Assembly (NCBI GenBank): GCA_002344065.1
Contig: DDTK01000015.1
Location: 124,001 to 188,000, forward strand
Length of the DNA: 64,000 nucleotides
Direction: 5' to 3'
From: Flammeovirgaceae bacterium UBA2366
Lineage (GTDB): Bacteria; Bacteroidota; Bacteroidia; Cytophagales; Cyclobacteriaceae
A program made the translations under genes and the position numbers. Shown here in pieces: positions 52,568-62,235 of this stretch (position 1 is its first letter; each line of letters starts with the position of its first letter). The notes beneath the pieces are model-generated. The model was given only the letters and a program-made list of their open reading frames with translations. It searched no databases and had not been told where the DNA came from.

Positions 52568-54912
52568 AAGTCCTTAGCTTTTTTCCTGCGGTTATATAAG
52601 AAGGAAGATATTAACATCAAGGCACCCAGGCTAATCATAACAATGGTTTTGCTTATGGTGCTCATGCCGGCCATATCGTATACGAATAATTTCATTACGG
52701 TGATACCAAAAATTACGATACCGGTTATACGCATGAATCGCTGATCTTTTTTCAGTCCCAATACAATCATGAAAGAGGCATATACACCCCAAAGTATTGT
52801 TAGGCCTAATTTATCCGTATTGTAAACCCGGCCAATATCCAACCAATGGATAAGCTCACTACTCAACACGATCAATATAACAAGATGAAATAAAATGCGC
52901 TCCATTTTTTTGAAATCTTCCTTTACAAAATCCATTTGCGCAAAGCGATAATTAAACCAAAGTAACGGAAGGGTTAGTGCCAACACCACATACCGGAAAA
53001 CCAGGTACCATACACCCGTTTCAAAGTACCCGGAAGGACGTGGATTGAGATATTCATACCTTAACACACCAAGATCCTGCAAGCCCGACATAATCAGCGC
53101 ACCAATAACCAGGTAATTGATGATGAACGCAGGCACAATTGTTTTTTCTATCCTGCTGTAGCGAATACATAGCAACGAAAACATGATGCCGAACATTGCA
53201 GAAAAATTAAGACGCCATAGATTTTTAAAATTATTTAGTGAATAATTGAATTCTTCATAACTGCTCGTATCCGTTGTAATGGTTATGGCGGTTTGAGCCA
53301 TGCGGGAGTCCCAGTAATATCCAATCTCAATATAAAACGTGCAATACAGGCCAACCAGCAGCAGGGCGGGTATCCCATTAGTAATGACGAGCAAAAGGTC
53401 TTTGCTCTTAAAGGGTATTTCAAATCCTGAATGTTTGTTTAACCGGTGGATAAGGTATAAGGCGGCACTTATCCAAATGCCGGTTAAGAAATGGATGTTA
53501 AAGAATGGCGTAAAATATGTAATGTTCTCAATGTTGTACAGATTGACTTGGTAAAATGATCCCCAGTCATCGGCCAGACTGACCATGGCCAACACTATAA
53601 GCGGATAAGACATTACCTCATACGCCTTTACTTTTTTAGTGCGGCCAATCCAAAATAGAAGTACTGCTTCTGCTGCCCAGATCAGCGTAACCCAATTTCC
53701 TTCTAATTGTACCGGTACTGCAATAGACAAGAAGGTGAGCACCAGGCCAGCAATAAAATAGAATATATGTTCAGCTTTATCCTGGCGCTTGTAAAGCAGG
53801 ATACAAACCATAAAATGCAATACTGCATTGAATACCGTGAATAGTCCAAGGTATTGTTCACCGTCTTTCGTTATTTCAATAGCTGAATAGCCAATGCCGT
53901 AATGGATAAATGAATTGACCAGCAGAAAGGCAATGTCGGGAATGGCGAAAGGTTCCTTTTTAAGGATTTTGTTGGAGAGCAGTGCCGCGTAGAAAATTAA
54001 AAAGTAGGTTAGTGCAAATGAGAGTGCAATCCAGAAGTGGCTATCGGAGTTGTAATCAACCAGATACCATGAGATGAAAATAAGCCACGTAAGTACAAAG
54101 GCGGTATAGTGTGTAGCTTTCCAGCCTTTCAGGTAAGCAAGCGCAAGTATGCCGGTGTTGATGATGGCTATGTAAGAAAACAAGATAATGACTTTTCCTG
54201 AGCCATCGCTTAATAAAAAGGGCACGGCATAGGCGCCAGTTAATCCTAATAAAGCAATTAGTTGCAGGTTATAGCGATGTGCTGCCAGCACAGTAAAGGC
54301 GGTAAACGCCACCATGATAACAAAGGCAACTAGTTGCGGTATCAGCGAATAGAAATCATATGCCGCATAGGTTACAAAGTAAAGTGAAGCCATACCGCCA
54401 CTGAGCAACACGGCACTGAAGTTCTCGTAGTCTTTTTTAATACGCAATGCCAGAAACAGGAGCCCGGCACCTGCTACATAGCCAAGTATTATTCGTGTTA
54501 GCGGATTTAATAATTCGTGATCAATCGCGTACTTAACACCAAAACCGATACCAATAACCAGAATGGCAATACCTATCTTGTTTAACAGGTTTGTTCCAAT
54601 AAACTCTTCCCATGGTGTTGGTTCCTTTTTGGTCTGACTTACAGTCTCTTGCTTTGGTTCAGGCTTCGGTTCAACTTTGGGTTCTGAAACTGTGACTACC
54701 GGTTCTTTTTCCGGCAACGGTTTAACAACCGGTATTACTTCCCGTGGTTTTGTTTCCTGGGCAAGTGGTTTGATCTGTTTGGACACCCGCGATTGTGCTT
54801 GTTCAATTTCTTCGCGCAGTACTTCAATTTCCTTGCTGAGATTTCGCTGGATAGTTTCCAGCTGGCTTGCCTTTTCCAAAAGCTGTTGAAGCTGCTTCAA
54901 CTGATCGTGCAT
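52564..54912 (-). CDS. DUF2339 polytopic membrane protein
   Basis: 782 residues. N-terminal coiled coil (about 1-45), Pro/Glu/Lys-rich linker (about 46-100), the family segment PWEEFIGTNLLNKIGIAILVIGIGFGVKYAIDHELL, then about 20 or more membrane helices to the C-terminus. This is the DUF2339 layout, encoded with DUF3999. Function unknown. The gene is divergent from the aldehyde dehydrogenase over 68 bp. Confidence 0.9.
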   Translation of the reverse strand: MHDQLKQLQQLLEKASQLETIQRNLSKEIEVLREEIEQAQSRVSKQIKPLAQETKPREVIPVVKPLPEKEPVVTVSEPKVEPKPEPKQETVSQTKKEPTPWEEFIGTNLLNKIGIAILVIGIGFGVKYAIDHELLNPLTRIILGYVAGAGLLFLALRIKKDYENFSAVLLSGGMASLYFVTYAAYDFYSLIPQLVAFVIMVAFTAFTVLAAHRYNLQLIALLGLTGAYAVPFLLSDGSGKVIILFSYIAIINTGILALAYLKGWKATHYTAFVLTWLIFISWYLVDYNSDSHFWIALSFALTYFLIFYAALLSNKILKKEPFAIPDIAFLLVNSFIHYGIGYSAIEITKDGEQYLGLFTVFNAVLHFMVCILLYKRQDKAEHIFYFIAGLVLTFLSIAVPVQLEGNWVTLIWAAEAVLLFWIGRTKKVKAYEVMSYPLIVLAMVSLADDWGSFYQVNLYNIENITYFTPFFNIHFLTGIWISAALYLIHRLNKHSGFEIPFKSKDLLLVITNGIPALLLVGLYCTFYIEIGYYWDSRMAQTAITITTDTSSYEEFNYSLNNFKNLWRLNFSAMFGIMFSLLCIRYSRIEKTIVPAFIINYLVIGALIMSGLQDLGVLRYEYLNPRPSGYFETGVWYLVFRYVVLALTLPLLWFNYRFAQMDFVKEDFKKMERILFHLVILIVLSSELIHWLDIGRVYNTDKLGLTILWGVYASFMIVLGLKKDQRFMRITGIVIFGITVMKLFVYDMAGMSTISKTIVMISLGALMLISSFLYNRRKKAKDL

Positions 54913-54980
54913 AGGGAACGGTTTTGTTTCTGAATAATACGAAATGTTCTGTACTTTGTCTTGAATTCAAATGAACTTTT

Positions 54981-56459
54981 ATGGTGTTCAGAGATGCTAC
55001 TTTGACTGAAATTGATACAATAGCACGCGAATCGCATTTTGCTTTTCAGTCCTATAGGAACCTTTCAGGAGCAACGCGTGCAACTTTTCTTCGCGCCATA
55101 GCGCAAGCGATAGAGGCGCTCGGTCAGGAGTTGGTGAAAACTGCCATGGGAGAAACCGCTTTGCCTGAGGCACGTATTGTTGCGGAGCGTGGTCGTACTA
55201 CCGGTCACCTGAAAATGTTTGCCGATTACATTGAAGAAGGATCGTGGGTGGAAGCGCGTATTGATACTGCTAAACCCGACCGGGCGCCAGCACCTAAACC
55301 TGATATAAGAAAGATGTTGGTACCACTGGGACCAGTGGCTGTATTTGGTGCCGCAAATTTTCCGTTAGCCTATTCAACGGCAGGAGGCGATACCGCATCA
55401 GCATTAGCTGCCGGTTGTACGGTAATTGTAAAGGCTCATCCGGCTCATCCTAAAACCTCTCAACTTGTGGCCGATGCCATAACCTTGGCGATTCAAAAAA
55501 CCGGAATGCCGAGAGGTATTTTTCACCATTTGTATGGGGCAGCTTTTGAAGTTGGCCAGGCATTGGTGAAGCATCCGCTAACAAAAGCAGTTGGATTTAC
55601 AGGTTCATTGGCCGGTGGCAAAGCGTTGTTTGATTTGGCCAATCAGCGCCCAGAGCCTATTCCTGTTTTTGCAGAGATGAGTAGTATTAATCCGGTTGTT
55701 TTATTACCCGAATCGTTAACCAAAAATTATGAGGACACGGCCATTAAGTTATCGGTTTCTATGTGGATGGGAGTAGGGCAGTTTTGTACCAACCCGGGAT
55801 TGATCATCGCAGTAGAAAATGACGGACTTACTTCATTCATCAAAAAGTTAGTAGATCAAATAGCTGATCAACATCCGGAAACTATGCTGCACGATGGTAT
55901 TGCTGATAACTACAATAAAAGATTAAGACAGACTCTTGATCAAAAGGGTGTGAGGATTGAAGCCGAAGCTACCGGTGTTAGCGGTAAACGTGAGGGAAAA
56001 GCAATCGTGGCTTCTGTGGATGCCGGCACATTTTTGAAAAATCCTTTGTTGGCGGAAGAAGTTTTCGGTCCGTTTTCGTTGATCGTTCGTTGTGCTGACC
56101 GGCATGAGTTACATACTGTAGTTTCTAATCTGCATGGACAATTAACATGTACCCTGATTGGCGAAGAACATGAATTGAAAGATTACCAGGGACTTATAAA
56201 AACCATGACCGACAAAGCCGGACGAATTGTAATTAACGGTGTACCAACCGGTGTAGAGGTATGCCCGGCTATGATGCATGGAGGTCCGTTTCCAGCTACC
56301 ACCGACTCACGCTTTACTGCGGTGGGTACGGATGCCATCAGACGATTTGCCAGACCGGTTGCCTTTCAGAATTGTCCCGATAATTTATTACCGGATGAAT
56401 TGAAAGAAAAAAATCCATTGAACATCTGGCGTTTGTGTGATGGAGAGTGGAGAAAGTAA
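54981..56459 (+). CDS. NADP-dependent aldehyde dehydrogenase, ketoglutarate-semialdehyde type
   Basis: 492 residues. Closest in feel to 2,5-dioxopentanoate (alpha-ketoglutaric semialdehyde) dehydrogenases. Catalytic Cys269 is in GVGQFCTNPGL, the cofactor loop in FTGSLAGG, catalytic Glu in PVFAEMSSINPV, and the AANFPLAYSTAGGDTASALAAG segment is typical of this branch. The family length is about 500-530, so it is slightly short. No sugar-acid or hydroxyproline pathway gene lies beside it, so the substrate stays open. A TTTG/TACTTTG pair before it (54923-54958) may be its promoter. Confidence 0.87.
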   Translation: MVFRDATLTEIDTIARESHFAFQSYRNLSGATRATFLRAIAQAIEALGQELVKTAMGETALPEARIVAERGRTTGHLKMFADYIEEGSWVEARIDTAKPDRAPAPKPDIRKMLVPLGPVAVFGAANFPLAYSTAGGDTASALAAGCTVIVKAHPAHPKTSQLVADAITLAIQKTGMPRGIFHHLYGAAFEVGQALVKHPLTKAVGFTGSLAGGKALFDLANQRPEPIPVFAEMSSINPVVLLPESLTKNYEDTAIKLSVSMWMGVGQFCTNPGLIIAVENDGLTSFIKKLVDQIADQHPETMLHDGIADNYNKRLRQTLDQKGVRIEAEATGVSGKREGKAIVASVDAGTFLKNPLLAEEVFGPFSLIVRCADRHELHTVVSNLHGQLTCTLIGEEHELKDYQGLIKTMTDKAGRIVINGVPTGVEVCPAMMHGGPFPATTDSRFTAVGTDAIRRFARPVAFQNCPDNLLPDELKEKNPLNIWRLCDGEWRK

Positions 56460-56483
56460 CTGAAAAGCGGAATAGATATGAAA

Positions 56484-56509
56484 TAAAAAGCCCCGGTTTT
56501 GCCGGGGCT
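56484..56509 (-). terminator. Intrinsic terminator of the RRM gene
   Basis: AGCCCCGG (56489-56496) and CCGGGGCT (56502-56509), 5-base loop, T run on the minus strand. It may also stop the convergent dehydrogenase message. Confidence 0.88.
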
Positions 56510-56531
56510 AAATTCGCTGTATTCGAAAATA

Positions 56532-56846
56532 TTAATAATCGTCCCGATTAAAATTTTTCTTGTAACCTCCACCGCCACCACGGCTGTTGCCACGAGGGGC
56601 ATCGGTGCGCGGACGAGCCTCATTTACCACGAGATTTTTTCCCATGAAATCGGCCCCGTTAAGGGAGGTGATGGCTTGGCGACCGGCAGCGTCATCGCTC
56701 ATCTCAACAAAGCCAAAACCACGGCTGCGTTGAGTAAACTTGTCCATGATGATTTTAGCTGAGCTAACTTCACCATACTCTTCGAATAACCCCTTCAATT
56801 CTGCTTCCGTTGCTTTAAAAGGGATGTTGGCAACATAAATGTTCAT
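56532..56846 (-). CDS. RRM-type RNA-binding protein
   Basis: 104 residues: one RNA recognition motif (about 1-80) with RNP2 IYVANI and RNP1 RGFGFVEM, then a Gly/Arg-rich tail (RGNSRGGGGGYKKNF). Such short RRM proteins are found in Bacteroidota and cyanobacteria, often cold-induced. The 190 bp upstream carry no gene and hold a CCGCA/TGCGG stem, so a structured leader is possible. RNA targets unknown. Confidence 0.93.
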   Translation of the reverse strand: MNIYVANIPFKATEAELKGLFEEYGEVSSAKIIMDKFTQRSRGFGFVEMSDDAAGRQAITSLNGADFMGKNLVVNEARPRTDAPRGNSRGGGGGYKKNFNRDDY

Positions 56847-57037
56847 TTTTTTTTACTGATAAAGTGAATAATTAAACTTTAACTGATTCATCCGCAGGAA
56901 ACTCAAATGCGGTTAAACATGCAGGGCTTCACTAAAGATTGATCAATCAACTTTGGTAAAGGTATGGAAATAGTTTTAAGTTTCATGTTTCGGGATTTAA
57001 AGTTTCTCTGCAATTACATCCCGAAATCCGGAAAAAA

Positions 57038-57460
57038 CTAGCTGGTATGATCAGCCACAATAACCCATTTTTTGTTGATTTTTCGCCATAAAAGTGTGAA
57101 ATAACCACCGGGCTCATCGTTTGTTCGCTTCAGTTTCCACTGACCAATCATAAAGGCACTGTTGTCAGTAAGCACGTCCAGCAAAACAATGGTAAAGGTA
57201 AGCTGCCCCATGGCTTCGGGTGTGGGGTATCCTTTCTTGTAATTATCCAGCGTGGTTTGCCAGCCGTAGGTCACACCATTTCTTCCAATAAATTTCAGGC
57301 TATCGGAATTCCAGTAACCTTCCATAAAGGCCTGTATATCGGCACGGTTCCAGGCTTCTTGTTGCCGGTGCATTACCTTTCTTATGGCGGACTGTTCCTG
57401 GTTGAATTGTTGTCCGGCTAAAGCAAGCGGTAACAGACAAAATAGAAGTAGAGGTTTCAT
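57038..57460 (-). CDS. Exported NTF2/SnoaL-like (DUF4440-type) protein
   Basis: 140 residues from the ATG at 57460. A signal peptide MKPLLLFCLLPLALAGQ is followed by an NTF2-like fold: IRKVMHRQQEAWNRADIQAFMEGYW, then NGVTYGWQTTLDNYKKGYP and GGYFTLLWRKINKKWVIVADHTS. This matches DUF4440/ketosteroid-isomerase-like proteins. An in-frame ATG at 57520 would place the upstream gene's terminator hairpin inside the coding region and hide the signal peptide; it is rejected. Activity unknown. Confidence 0.82.
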   Translation of the reverse strand: MKPLLLFCLLPLALAGQQFNQEQSAIRKVMHRQQEAWNRADIQAFMEGYWNSDSLKFIGRNGVTYGWQTTLDNYKKGYPTPEAMGQLTFTIVLLDVLTDNSAFMIGQWKLKRTNDEPGGYFTLLWRKINKKWVIVADHTS

Positions 57461-57490
57461 GTAGATAAGGTTTTCTTTTTGGTTAAAGCT

Positions 57491-57517
57491 AAAGCAAAAG
57501 GCCACGCAAGGTGGCCT
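57491..57517 (-). terminator. Intrinsic terminator of the FKBP gene
   Basis: AGGCCAC (57499-57505) and GTGGCCT (57511-57517) with a 5-base loop. TTTTGCTTT follows on the minus strand, 15 bp after the FKBP stop. Confidence 0.85.
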
Positions 57518-57531
57518 CAAGTGTGCATTGT

Positions 57532-58011
57532 TTAGTGATGATGCCCCCCGGGACCATGCACATGACCGTGTGATAGTTCATCTTCAGTAGCCTGACGTAC
57601 ATCCATAACTTCGACCGCGAAATTTAATCCAACGCCTGCCAGCGGGTGGTTTCCGTCAACGGTAACGCTTTCTAGACCAACCTCGGTTACCGTTACTACT
57701 TGTGCGCCATTGCTGGTTTGGGCCTGAAACTGCATGCCGGGTCTCACCTCCTGATCGCCAAAAGCAGTACGGGGTACTTTTTGAATCAGGGAATCATTAC
57801 GAGTACCATATCCTTTTTCAGGTGTAACTTTAATGTCCAGTTTATCACCTTTAAGTTTTCCTTCTAACCCTTCTTCCATTCCGGGTATTAAGTTTCCAAT
57901 GCCTTGAATATAAAGCAGTGGATCTTTTCCTTCACTTGAGTCCAGTACATTACCCTGATCATCCCGAAGGGTGTAATGAATGGAGACTACGGTGTTTTTT
58001 GCGATTTGCAT
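57532..58011 (-). CDS. FKBP-type peptidyl-prolyl isomerase, SlyD-like
   Basis: 159 residues. FKBP domain with the inserted chaperone (IF) domain, as in SlyD: VVSIHYTLRDDQGNVLDSS, LLYIQGIGNLIPGMEEGLEGKLKGD, and PEKGYGTRND at the start of the insertion. The tail HGHVHGPGGHHH is His-rich, as in SlyD where it binds nickel. Cytoplasmic folding helper; a role in metal delivery is possible by analogy only. Confidence 0.92.
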   Translation of the reverse strand: MQIAKNTVVSIHYTLRDDQGNVLDSSEGKDPLLYIQGIGNLIPGMEEGLEGKLKGDKLDIKVTPEKGYGTRNDSLIQKVPRTAFGDQEVRPGMQFQAQTSNGAQVVTVTEVGLESVTVDGNHPLAGVGLNFAVEVMDVRQATEDELSHGHVHGPGGHHH

Positions 58012-58119
58012 AAGCGTTACTTATTAAGTTAACAATGATTTACAGGGAGGCAGAATAGATGCACAATCAGGCAAGGAAACTGACCCTTTGAATTTTGCTC
58101 CTAAAATTAGAATATATTT

Positions 58120-59448
58120 TCAATTTCTATTCTCGTTTTTAGGTAGTGTCTTTTTCAGAATCAGAAACCCGATAGCGCCTGCCAGCAGCGAAGCAGAGAG
58201 TGTGCCTACTTTTGCCTGCAGTATGACATCGCGTGATTGAAAGGCAAGATTGGTAATGAATAGAGACATGGTAAAACCGACAGCCGCCAGCATGCCTATG
58301 CCATAAATATTTTTGAAGGGCATATCACCAGGTAGTTCAGCCCAGCCCATTTTTAGGGCAAACCAACTGGCCCCTACAACGCCAACAAATTTTCCAAGCA
58401 ACAAGCCAAAGAAAACACCCATGCTAACCGGGGTAATTATTTCATTAAGTGTTATTCCTTGCAGGGAAATCCCAGCGTTGGCCAAAGCAAAAATGGGCAT
58501 AACAATAAATAGAACAATGGGATGCAGGGCGTGCTCCAGTCGCTGCAAGGGTGTGGTAGCAGCCTTGGTAAGTGTTTTTATTTTCTCAACTACATGGAGT
58601 TGTTCCGGTTCCAATAAAGTAACATTATTTGGGGGTATGCTTTCAAACTCTGTAACATAATTTCGTAAGCGCATAGCAAACCCAACCTCATCAATTTTTG
58701 TGCGGGCAGGTATAGTAAGGGCAGCCAGCACACCGGCAACGGTAGCATGCACACCCGACATTAAAAAAGCAAGCCACAATCCGCCAATGCCCACAATACC
58801 ATAAAAGAGTGTGCTGCGTATGCCAAGATAGTTGGCAGTCATCAGGGTGATTAGGAAGACCGCACCGGTAGCCAGGTTCAGAAACGAAATGTCTGACGTA
58901 TAAAATATAGCAATTACCAATACGGCTCCAAGGTCATCGGCTATGGCTAATGCGGTAAGAAATATCTTAACTGAAAGCGGAACGCGTTTCCCTAATAAGG
59001 AAAGTATACCCAAAGCAAACGCTATATCCGTGGCCATGGGAATACCCCAACCGCTTAGCGTCTCAGGATTTTTATAGTTGAAGAAAACATAGATAAGTGC
59101 TGGAATTACCATTCCACCCACTGCCGCGGTTAGTGGCAGCAAGGCATTTTTGATGGATGATAATTCACCGCCCATGATTTCGCGCTTCAACTCAAGGCCA
59201 ACAACAAAAAAGAACATGGCCATGAGTCCATCATTAATCCAATGATGGAGATTATTGCTTACAGCATAATTGCCAATACTGATGGAAAATTCGTACTCCC
59301 ACAAATGGTGAAACTCATCACTGAGCGGAGAGTTCGAAAGGGCCAGTGCCACCAGGGAGCACATCAGAAGAAATATACCTGCAGTGGATTCATTTTTGAT
59401 AAAACTGTTGAAGGGTTTGAGTAAGTGATCTATCGCTTCGAGTTTCAT
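58120..59448 (-). CDS. nhaA: Na+/H+ antiporter NhaA
   Basis: Exchanges Na+ for H+ at the inner membrane for pH and salt balance. 442 residues, longer than E. coli NhaA (388), with about 12 membrane helices. The ion-binding Asp pair is in ALAIADDLGAVLVIAIFY, with AMFFFVVGLELKREI and GIPMATDIAFALGIL also conserved. The extra length is partly in a loop near residues 265-300. Monocistronic, divergent from galK. Confidence 0.96.
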   Translation of the reverse strand: MKLEAIDHLLKPFNSFIKNESTAGIFLLMCSLVALALSNSPLSDEFHHLWEYEFSISIGNYAVSNNLHHWINDGLMAMFFFVVGLELKREIMGGELSSIKNALLPLTAAVGGMVIPALIYVFFNYKNPETLSGWGIPMATDIAFALGILSLLGKRVPLSVKIFLTALAIADDLGAVLVIAIFYTSDISFLNLATGAVFLITLMTANYLGIRSTLFYGIVGIGGLWLAFLMSGVHATVAGVLAALTIPARTKIDEVGFAMRLRNYVTEFESIPPNNVTLLEPEQLHVVEKIKTLTKAATTPLQRLEHALHPIVLFIVMPIFALANAGISLQGITLNEIITPVSMGVFFGLLLGKFVGVVGASWFALKMGWAELPGDMPFKNIYGIGMLAAVGFTMSLFITNLAFQSRDVILQAKVGTLSASLLAGAIGFLILKKTLPKNENRN

Positions 59449-59566
59449 CGTAAATTTTTTGTTTGAGCTACATGGAACTTAATCCGGATCGAACATACTA
59501 AAAAAGTTCTCCGCGGGCAATTATGCGTGATGTTGATGTGTTGTGCGTTGAGTTGCTATGAAACTT

Positions 59567-59574
59567 TATATTTG
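59567..59574 (+). promoter_or_regulatory. -7 element upstream of galK
   Basis: TATATTTG matches TAnnTTTG exactly; the -33 side has only GTTG 23 bases upstream. The implied leader is about 25 bases. Confidence 0.4.
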
Positions 59575-59605
59575 TCCTGATTAAGCCCTGAAACCATTTG
59601 ATATT

Positions 59606-60772
59606 GTGAAGACCATAGTTTCTGAACTCTCTACCACCTTTACTGAATTATATCAGCAAAGACCTTTGCTGGTTCGATCACCGGGTCGTATTAATATAAT
59701 TGGTGAGCACACCGATTATAATGAAGGTTTTGTATTACCTGCCGCTATTGACAAAGCTGCATATATTGCCATCTCACTCCGTGATGACAATGAAATACAT
59801 TTACGGGCAATAGATTTTAATGAGTCGTTTACCGTTCAGGTGGCTGATCTGAAACCCGTACGGGATAAGAGCTGGCCCAATTACATCTTAGGTTCAGCTG
59901 CTCAGTTTGTCAAGAGAGGCATAAAACTAAAAGGTTTCAATGCCGTGCTGGTTAGTGATGTGCCCATCGGTGCAGGTATGTCTTCTTCGGCCGCTGTTGA
60001 GTGTGCTTCCGTGTTTGCCTTAAATGAAGCGCTTCAAACGAACCTTGACCGACTTACCATGGTGAAAATGGCGCAGAAAGCCGAGCATGAGTATGCTGGT
60101 GTGATGTGCGGTATTATGGATCAATTTGCTTCTATGATGGGGAAGAAGGATCATGTGATAAAACTGGATTGTCGTTCACTGGCCTATGAATACGTTCCTT
60201 TCAAGCTTGAGGATATCAAGCTGTTATTGCTAAATACCAACGTAAAACATTCATTAGCGTCATCGGAGTATAATACCAGACGGAAGGAGTGTGAAACTGC
60301 AGTAGCCTGGGTAAAGGAACATATCGGTACTGTAAATTCTCTTCGGGATGTGACCGAAGAAATGCTGGATAAATTTGTTTTGCCTAAGGATGGATTAATT
60401 GATCAGCGCGGCCGGTATGTAGTTCAGGAGATTGAGCGACTTCTGGAGGGATGCGTTGATCTTCAACGTGGTGACATTCAATCTTTAGGGGGTAAAATGT
60501 TTAAGACCCACGAAGGATTAAGAAGTATGTATGCGGTGAGCTGCCGTGAGCTTGACTGGTTAGTGGACAGGGCGAAAGAAAATGATGCTGTTATTGGTGC
60601 GAGAATGATGGGTGGGGGGTTTGGAGGTTGTACCATTAATCTTGTTCAAGAGAAGGCAATAGACAACTTAATTGCAACCCTTAAACCAGCCTATGAGGCA
60701 GCAATGAATCTGCCATTAACACACTACATAGCATCAATTGAAAATGGAACCGAGGTTATTGAACAGGTATAG
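59606..60772 (+). CDS. galK: Galactokinase
   Basis: ATP-dependent phosphorylation of galactose at C1 (Leloir pathway). 388 residues, GHMP kinase family: GRINIIGEHTDYNEGFVLPAA (signature), PIGAGMSSSAAVE (ATP loop) and MMGGGFGGCTINLV. The start is GTG at 59606, giving VKTIVSEL; no nearby in-frame ATG fits. galT, galE, galM or a sugar transporter are not in the window. Confidence 0.95.
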   Translation: MKTIVSELSTTFTELYQQRPLLVRSPGRINIIGEHTDYNEGFVLPAAIDKAAYIAISLRDDNEIHLRAIDFNESFTVQVADLKPVRDKSWPNYILGSAAQFVKRGIKLKGFNAVLVSDVPIGAGMSSSAAVECASVFALNEALQTNLDRLTMVKMAQKAEHEYAGVMCGIMDQFASMMGKKDHVIKLDCRSLAYEYVPFKLEDIKLLLLNTNVKHSLASSEYNTRRKECETAVAWVKEHIGTVNSLRDVTEEMLDKFVLPKDGLIDQRGRYVVQEIERLLEGCVDLQRGDIQSLGGKMFKTHEGLRSMYAVSCRELDWLVDRAKENDAVIGARMMGGGFGGCTINLVQEKAIDNLIATLKPAYEAAMNLPLTHYIASIENGTEVIEQV

Positions 60773-60970
60773 GAAAAGGGTCTTGCACGGTAATAAGCAC
60801 CATAATTTTTATTTGGCTTTTGGTTAGCTTAATTCAAAAAGAAAAGGTTCCCAGGTCCTGATTGAATTTGCATCTGAGCTTAAGGTGAAGACTGGCTGAC
60901 TCGCATTCAAAGCATTACTTTACCTAAGTGATGAGACCACCAAACAGCGTCAGAAATCATCTCAAATTTG
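60773..60970. other. Intergenic region after galK
   Basis: About 200 bases with no gene and no clear terminator. With the palindrome and leader up to 61077 it forms a 305-bp gap. A minus-strand open frame at 60957-61220 has no family features and lies over the lipoprotein signal region; it is not accepted. Confidence 0.5.
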
Positions 60971-60971
60971 A

Positions 60972-60988
60972 ATAGGAGTTTCTCCTAT
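60972..60988. promoter_or_regulatory. ATAGGA-N5-TCCTAT palindrome, site 1
   Basis: ATAGGAG-TTT-CTCCTAT, a perfect 7-bp inverted repeat about 90 bp before the lipoprotein gene. The same half-sites and spacing occur at 63768-63784 before the receiver-less LuxR gene. Candidate operator for the NarL-type regulator encoded between them. Confidence 0.6.
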
Positions 60989-61077
60989 ATGAGCGCATAC
61001 TGAAACGCAGGAACTGTTCAGCTTTACAACGAAAGGGGAAGGTCCCTTTTCTCTTGTAAAGATTAATCAACCAAACC

Positions 61078-61566
61078 ATGAGAACGAATGCCAAAGCCCT
61101 GATCCAATTTTCAGTTGTTGTGTTTGCTTTGTTGGTTTCATGCGAAGAGCGCATGGATGAAGAAAGACCAATGAACCAAAAAGAAAAGACTGTTGCCAAA
61201 GCCACAAGCAACGCGCGCATGGCCTCAAACTATCGGTTTACCGGCCAGGAAGGTGACCCGATTAGTTATGAAGTTGCAAAGAAATGGGTGTCTAATTATC
61301 AGGAAAAAAACAGTGACGGAACTATGGCCCATTTTTTTGGATATGAAATTATAAAGGATATTTTGGCATTGGAAGGATGCATGGGCATACGGATGTACTA
61401 TGCACTCGATGACTCGGGTGAACGGCAAATAATTTTGGTTGGTGTAGATGAAAACGGTAATAATATCGTACCGGGCACAAATGGCAGAACCAAAGATGAA
61501 GGAGTGGTGGCAGATGCTTCTTACCCTTGTCCATCGTATTGTTCAGGTGGAGGAACTCCATTGTAG
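61078..61566 (+). CDS. Lipoprotein of unknown function
   Basis: 162 residues, not recognised. Lipobox LLVSC (Cys at about 21) after a hydrophobic core, so lipid-anchored. The mature part has a charged N-terminus (EERMDEERPMNQKEK), a mixed domain with ISYEVAKKWVSNYQ and MRMYYALDD-type strand pattern (GCMGIRMYYALDDSGERQIILVGVD), and a C-terminal Cys pair in SYPCPSYCSGGG. It leads the signalling cassette, 27 bp before the polytopic membrane gene, and has the palindrome at 60972 upstream. Could be the sensed or controlled surface component. Confidence 0.7.
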   Translation: MRTNAKALIQFSVVVFALLVSCEERMDEERPMNQKEKTVAKATSNARMASNYRFTGQEGDPISYEVAKKWVSNYQEKNSDGTMAHFFGYEIIKDILALEGCMGIRMYYALDDSGERQIILVGVDENGNNIVPGTNGRTKDEGVVADASYPCPSYCSGGGTPL

Positions 61567-61593
61567 CCATGATTTAGATAAGTTAACATTAAT

Positions 61594-62235
61594 GTGGATC
61601 CGATTTATTTTGCTCACTTTTCTTCACTATCGGTTTTGATCCCGCTGGCGTTAGGAGCGATGTATTGGAAATGCCTAAGCAAGCCATTCATCGTTCTTTT
61701 TATATTGCTGATAGTTGGCGGGCTGACGGATATTGCTTCTTTCATTTTTACCATTAATGGTATTAATTCCTGGCCGATAGTAAATATTTATTTCATAGTG
61801 CAGTTCACTTTTTTGTTCGGTTTCATTTACCTGGAACGGAAAAGCGGAAACTGGAAGTTTCCATTTGTTTTGCTCTTGTGCCTTTCTGTTTATAATTATT
61901 TTCTCATCCAAACCCCGTTTATTTTTAATTCGTACACCGCCTATGGTGGAGCCTTGGTTATGATATTTTATTCACTCATATATCTGTATGATCTTTTTCG
62001 AGATTTACCAGTAGAGCGAATTCAAGATATGCCCATGCTATGGGTTATCTTTGGTTTTTTGTTTTATTATGGAGGTACACTTTTCCTGTTTTTAGCCAAT
62101 AATATTGTGTTGGAGAGCAATCTGGAAAGTCACCGTGCTATCTGGGTTCTTCATAATATACTTAATGTGATGAAAAATGTATTTTTATCCATCGCATTAT
62201 GGAAGCAGTACAAACGCACCACATCACATGGATAA
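61594..62235 (+). CDS. Polytopic membrane protein of signalling cassette
   Basis: 213 residues, not recognised. Six or seven membrane helices across the whole length, a short charged loop in the middle (LERKSGNWK) and a basic tail (WKQYKRTTSHG). The start is GTG at 61594 (VDPIYFAHF). The 3' end overlaps the histidine kinase by 37 bases, so translation is coupled. As the kinase has only a minimal input region, this protein may be its membrane sensor; this is inferred from the gene order. Confidence 0.72.
   Translation: MDPIYFAHFSSLSVLIPLALGAMYWKCLSKPFIVLFILLIVGGLTDIASFIFTINGINSWPIVNIYFIVQFTFLFGFIYLERKSGNWKFPFVLLLCLSVYNYFLIQTPFIFNSYTAYGGALVMIFYSLIYLYDLFRDLPVERIQDMPMLWVIFGFLFYYGGTLFLFLANNIVLESNLESHRAIWVLHNILNVMKNVFLSIALWKQYKRTTSHG

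Noticed and set aside
60957..61220. Minus-strand open frame of 87 codons opposite the lipoprotein start
   Set aside because: Opposite a convincing lipoprotein signal peptide; no family feature.
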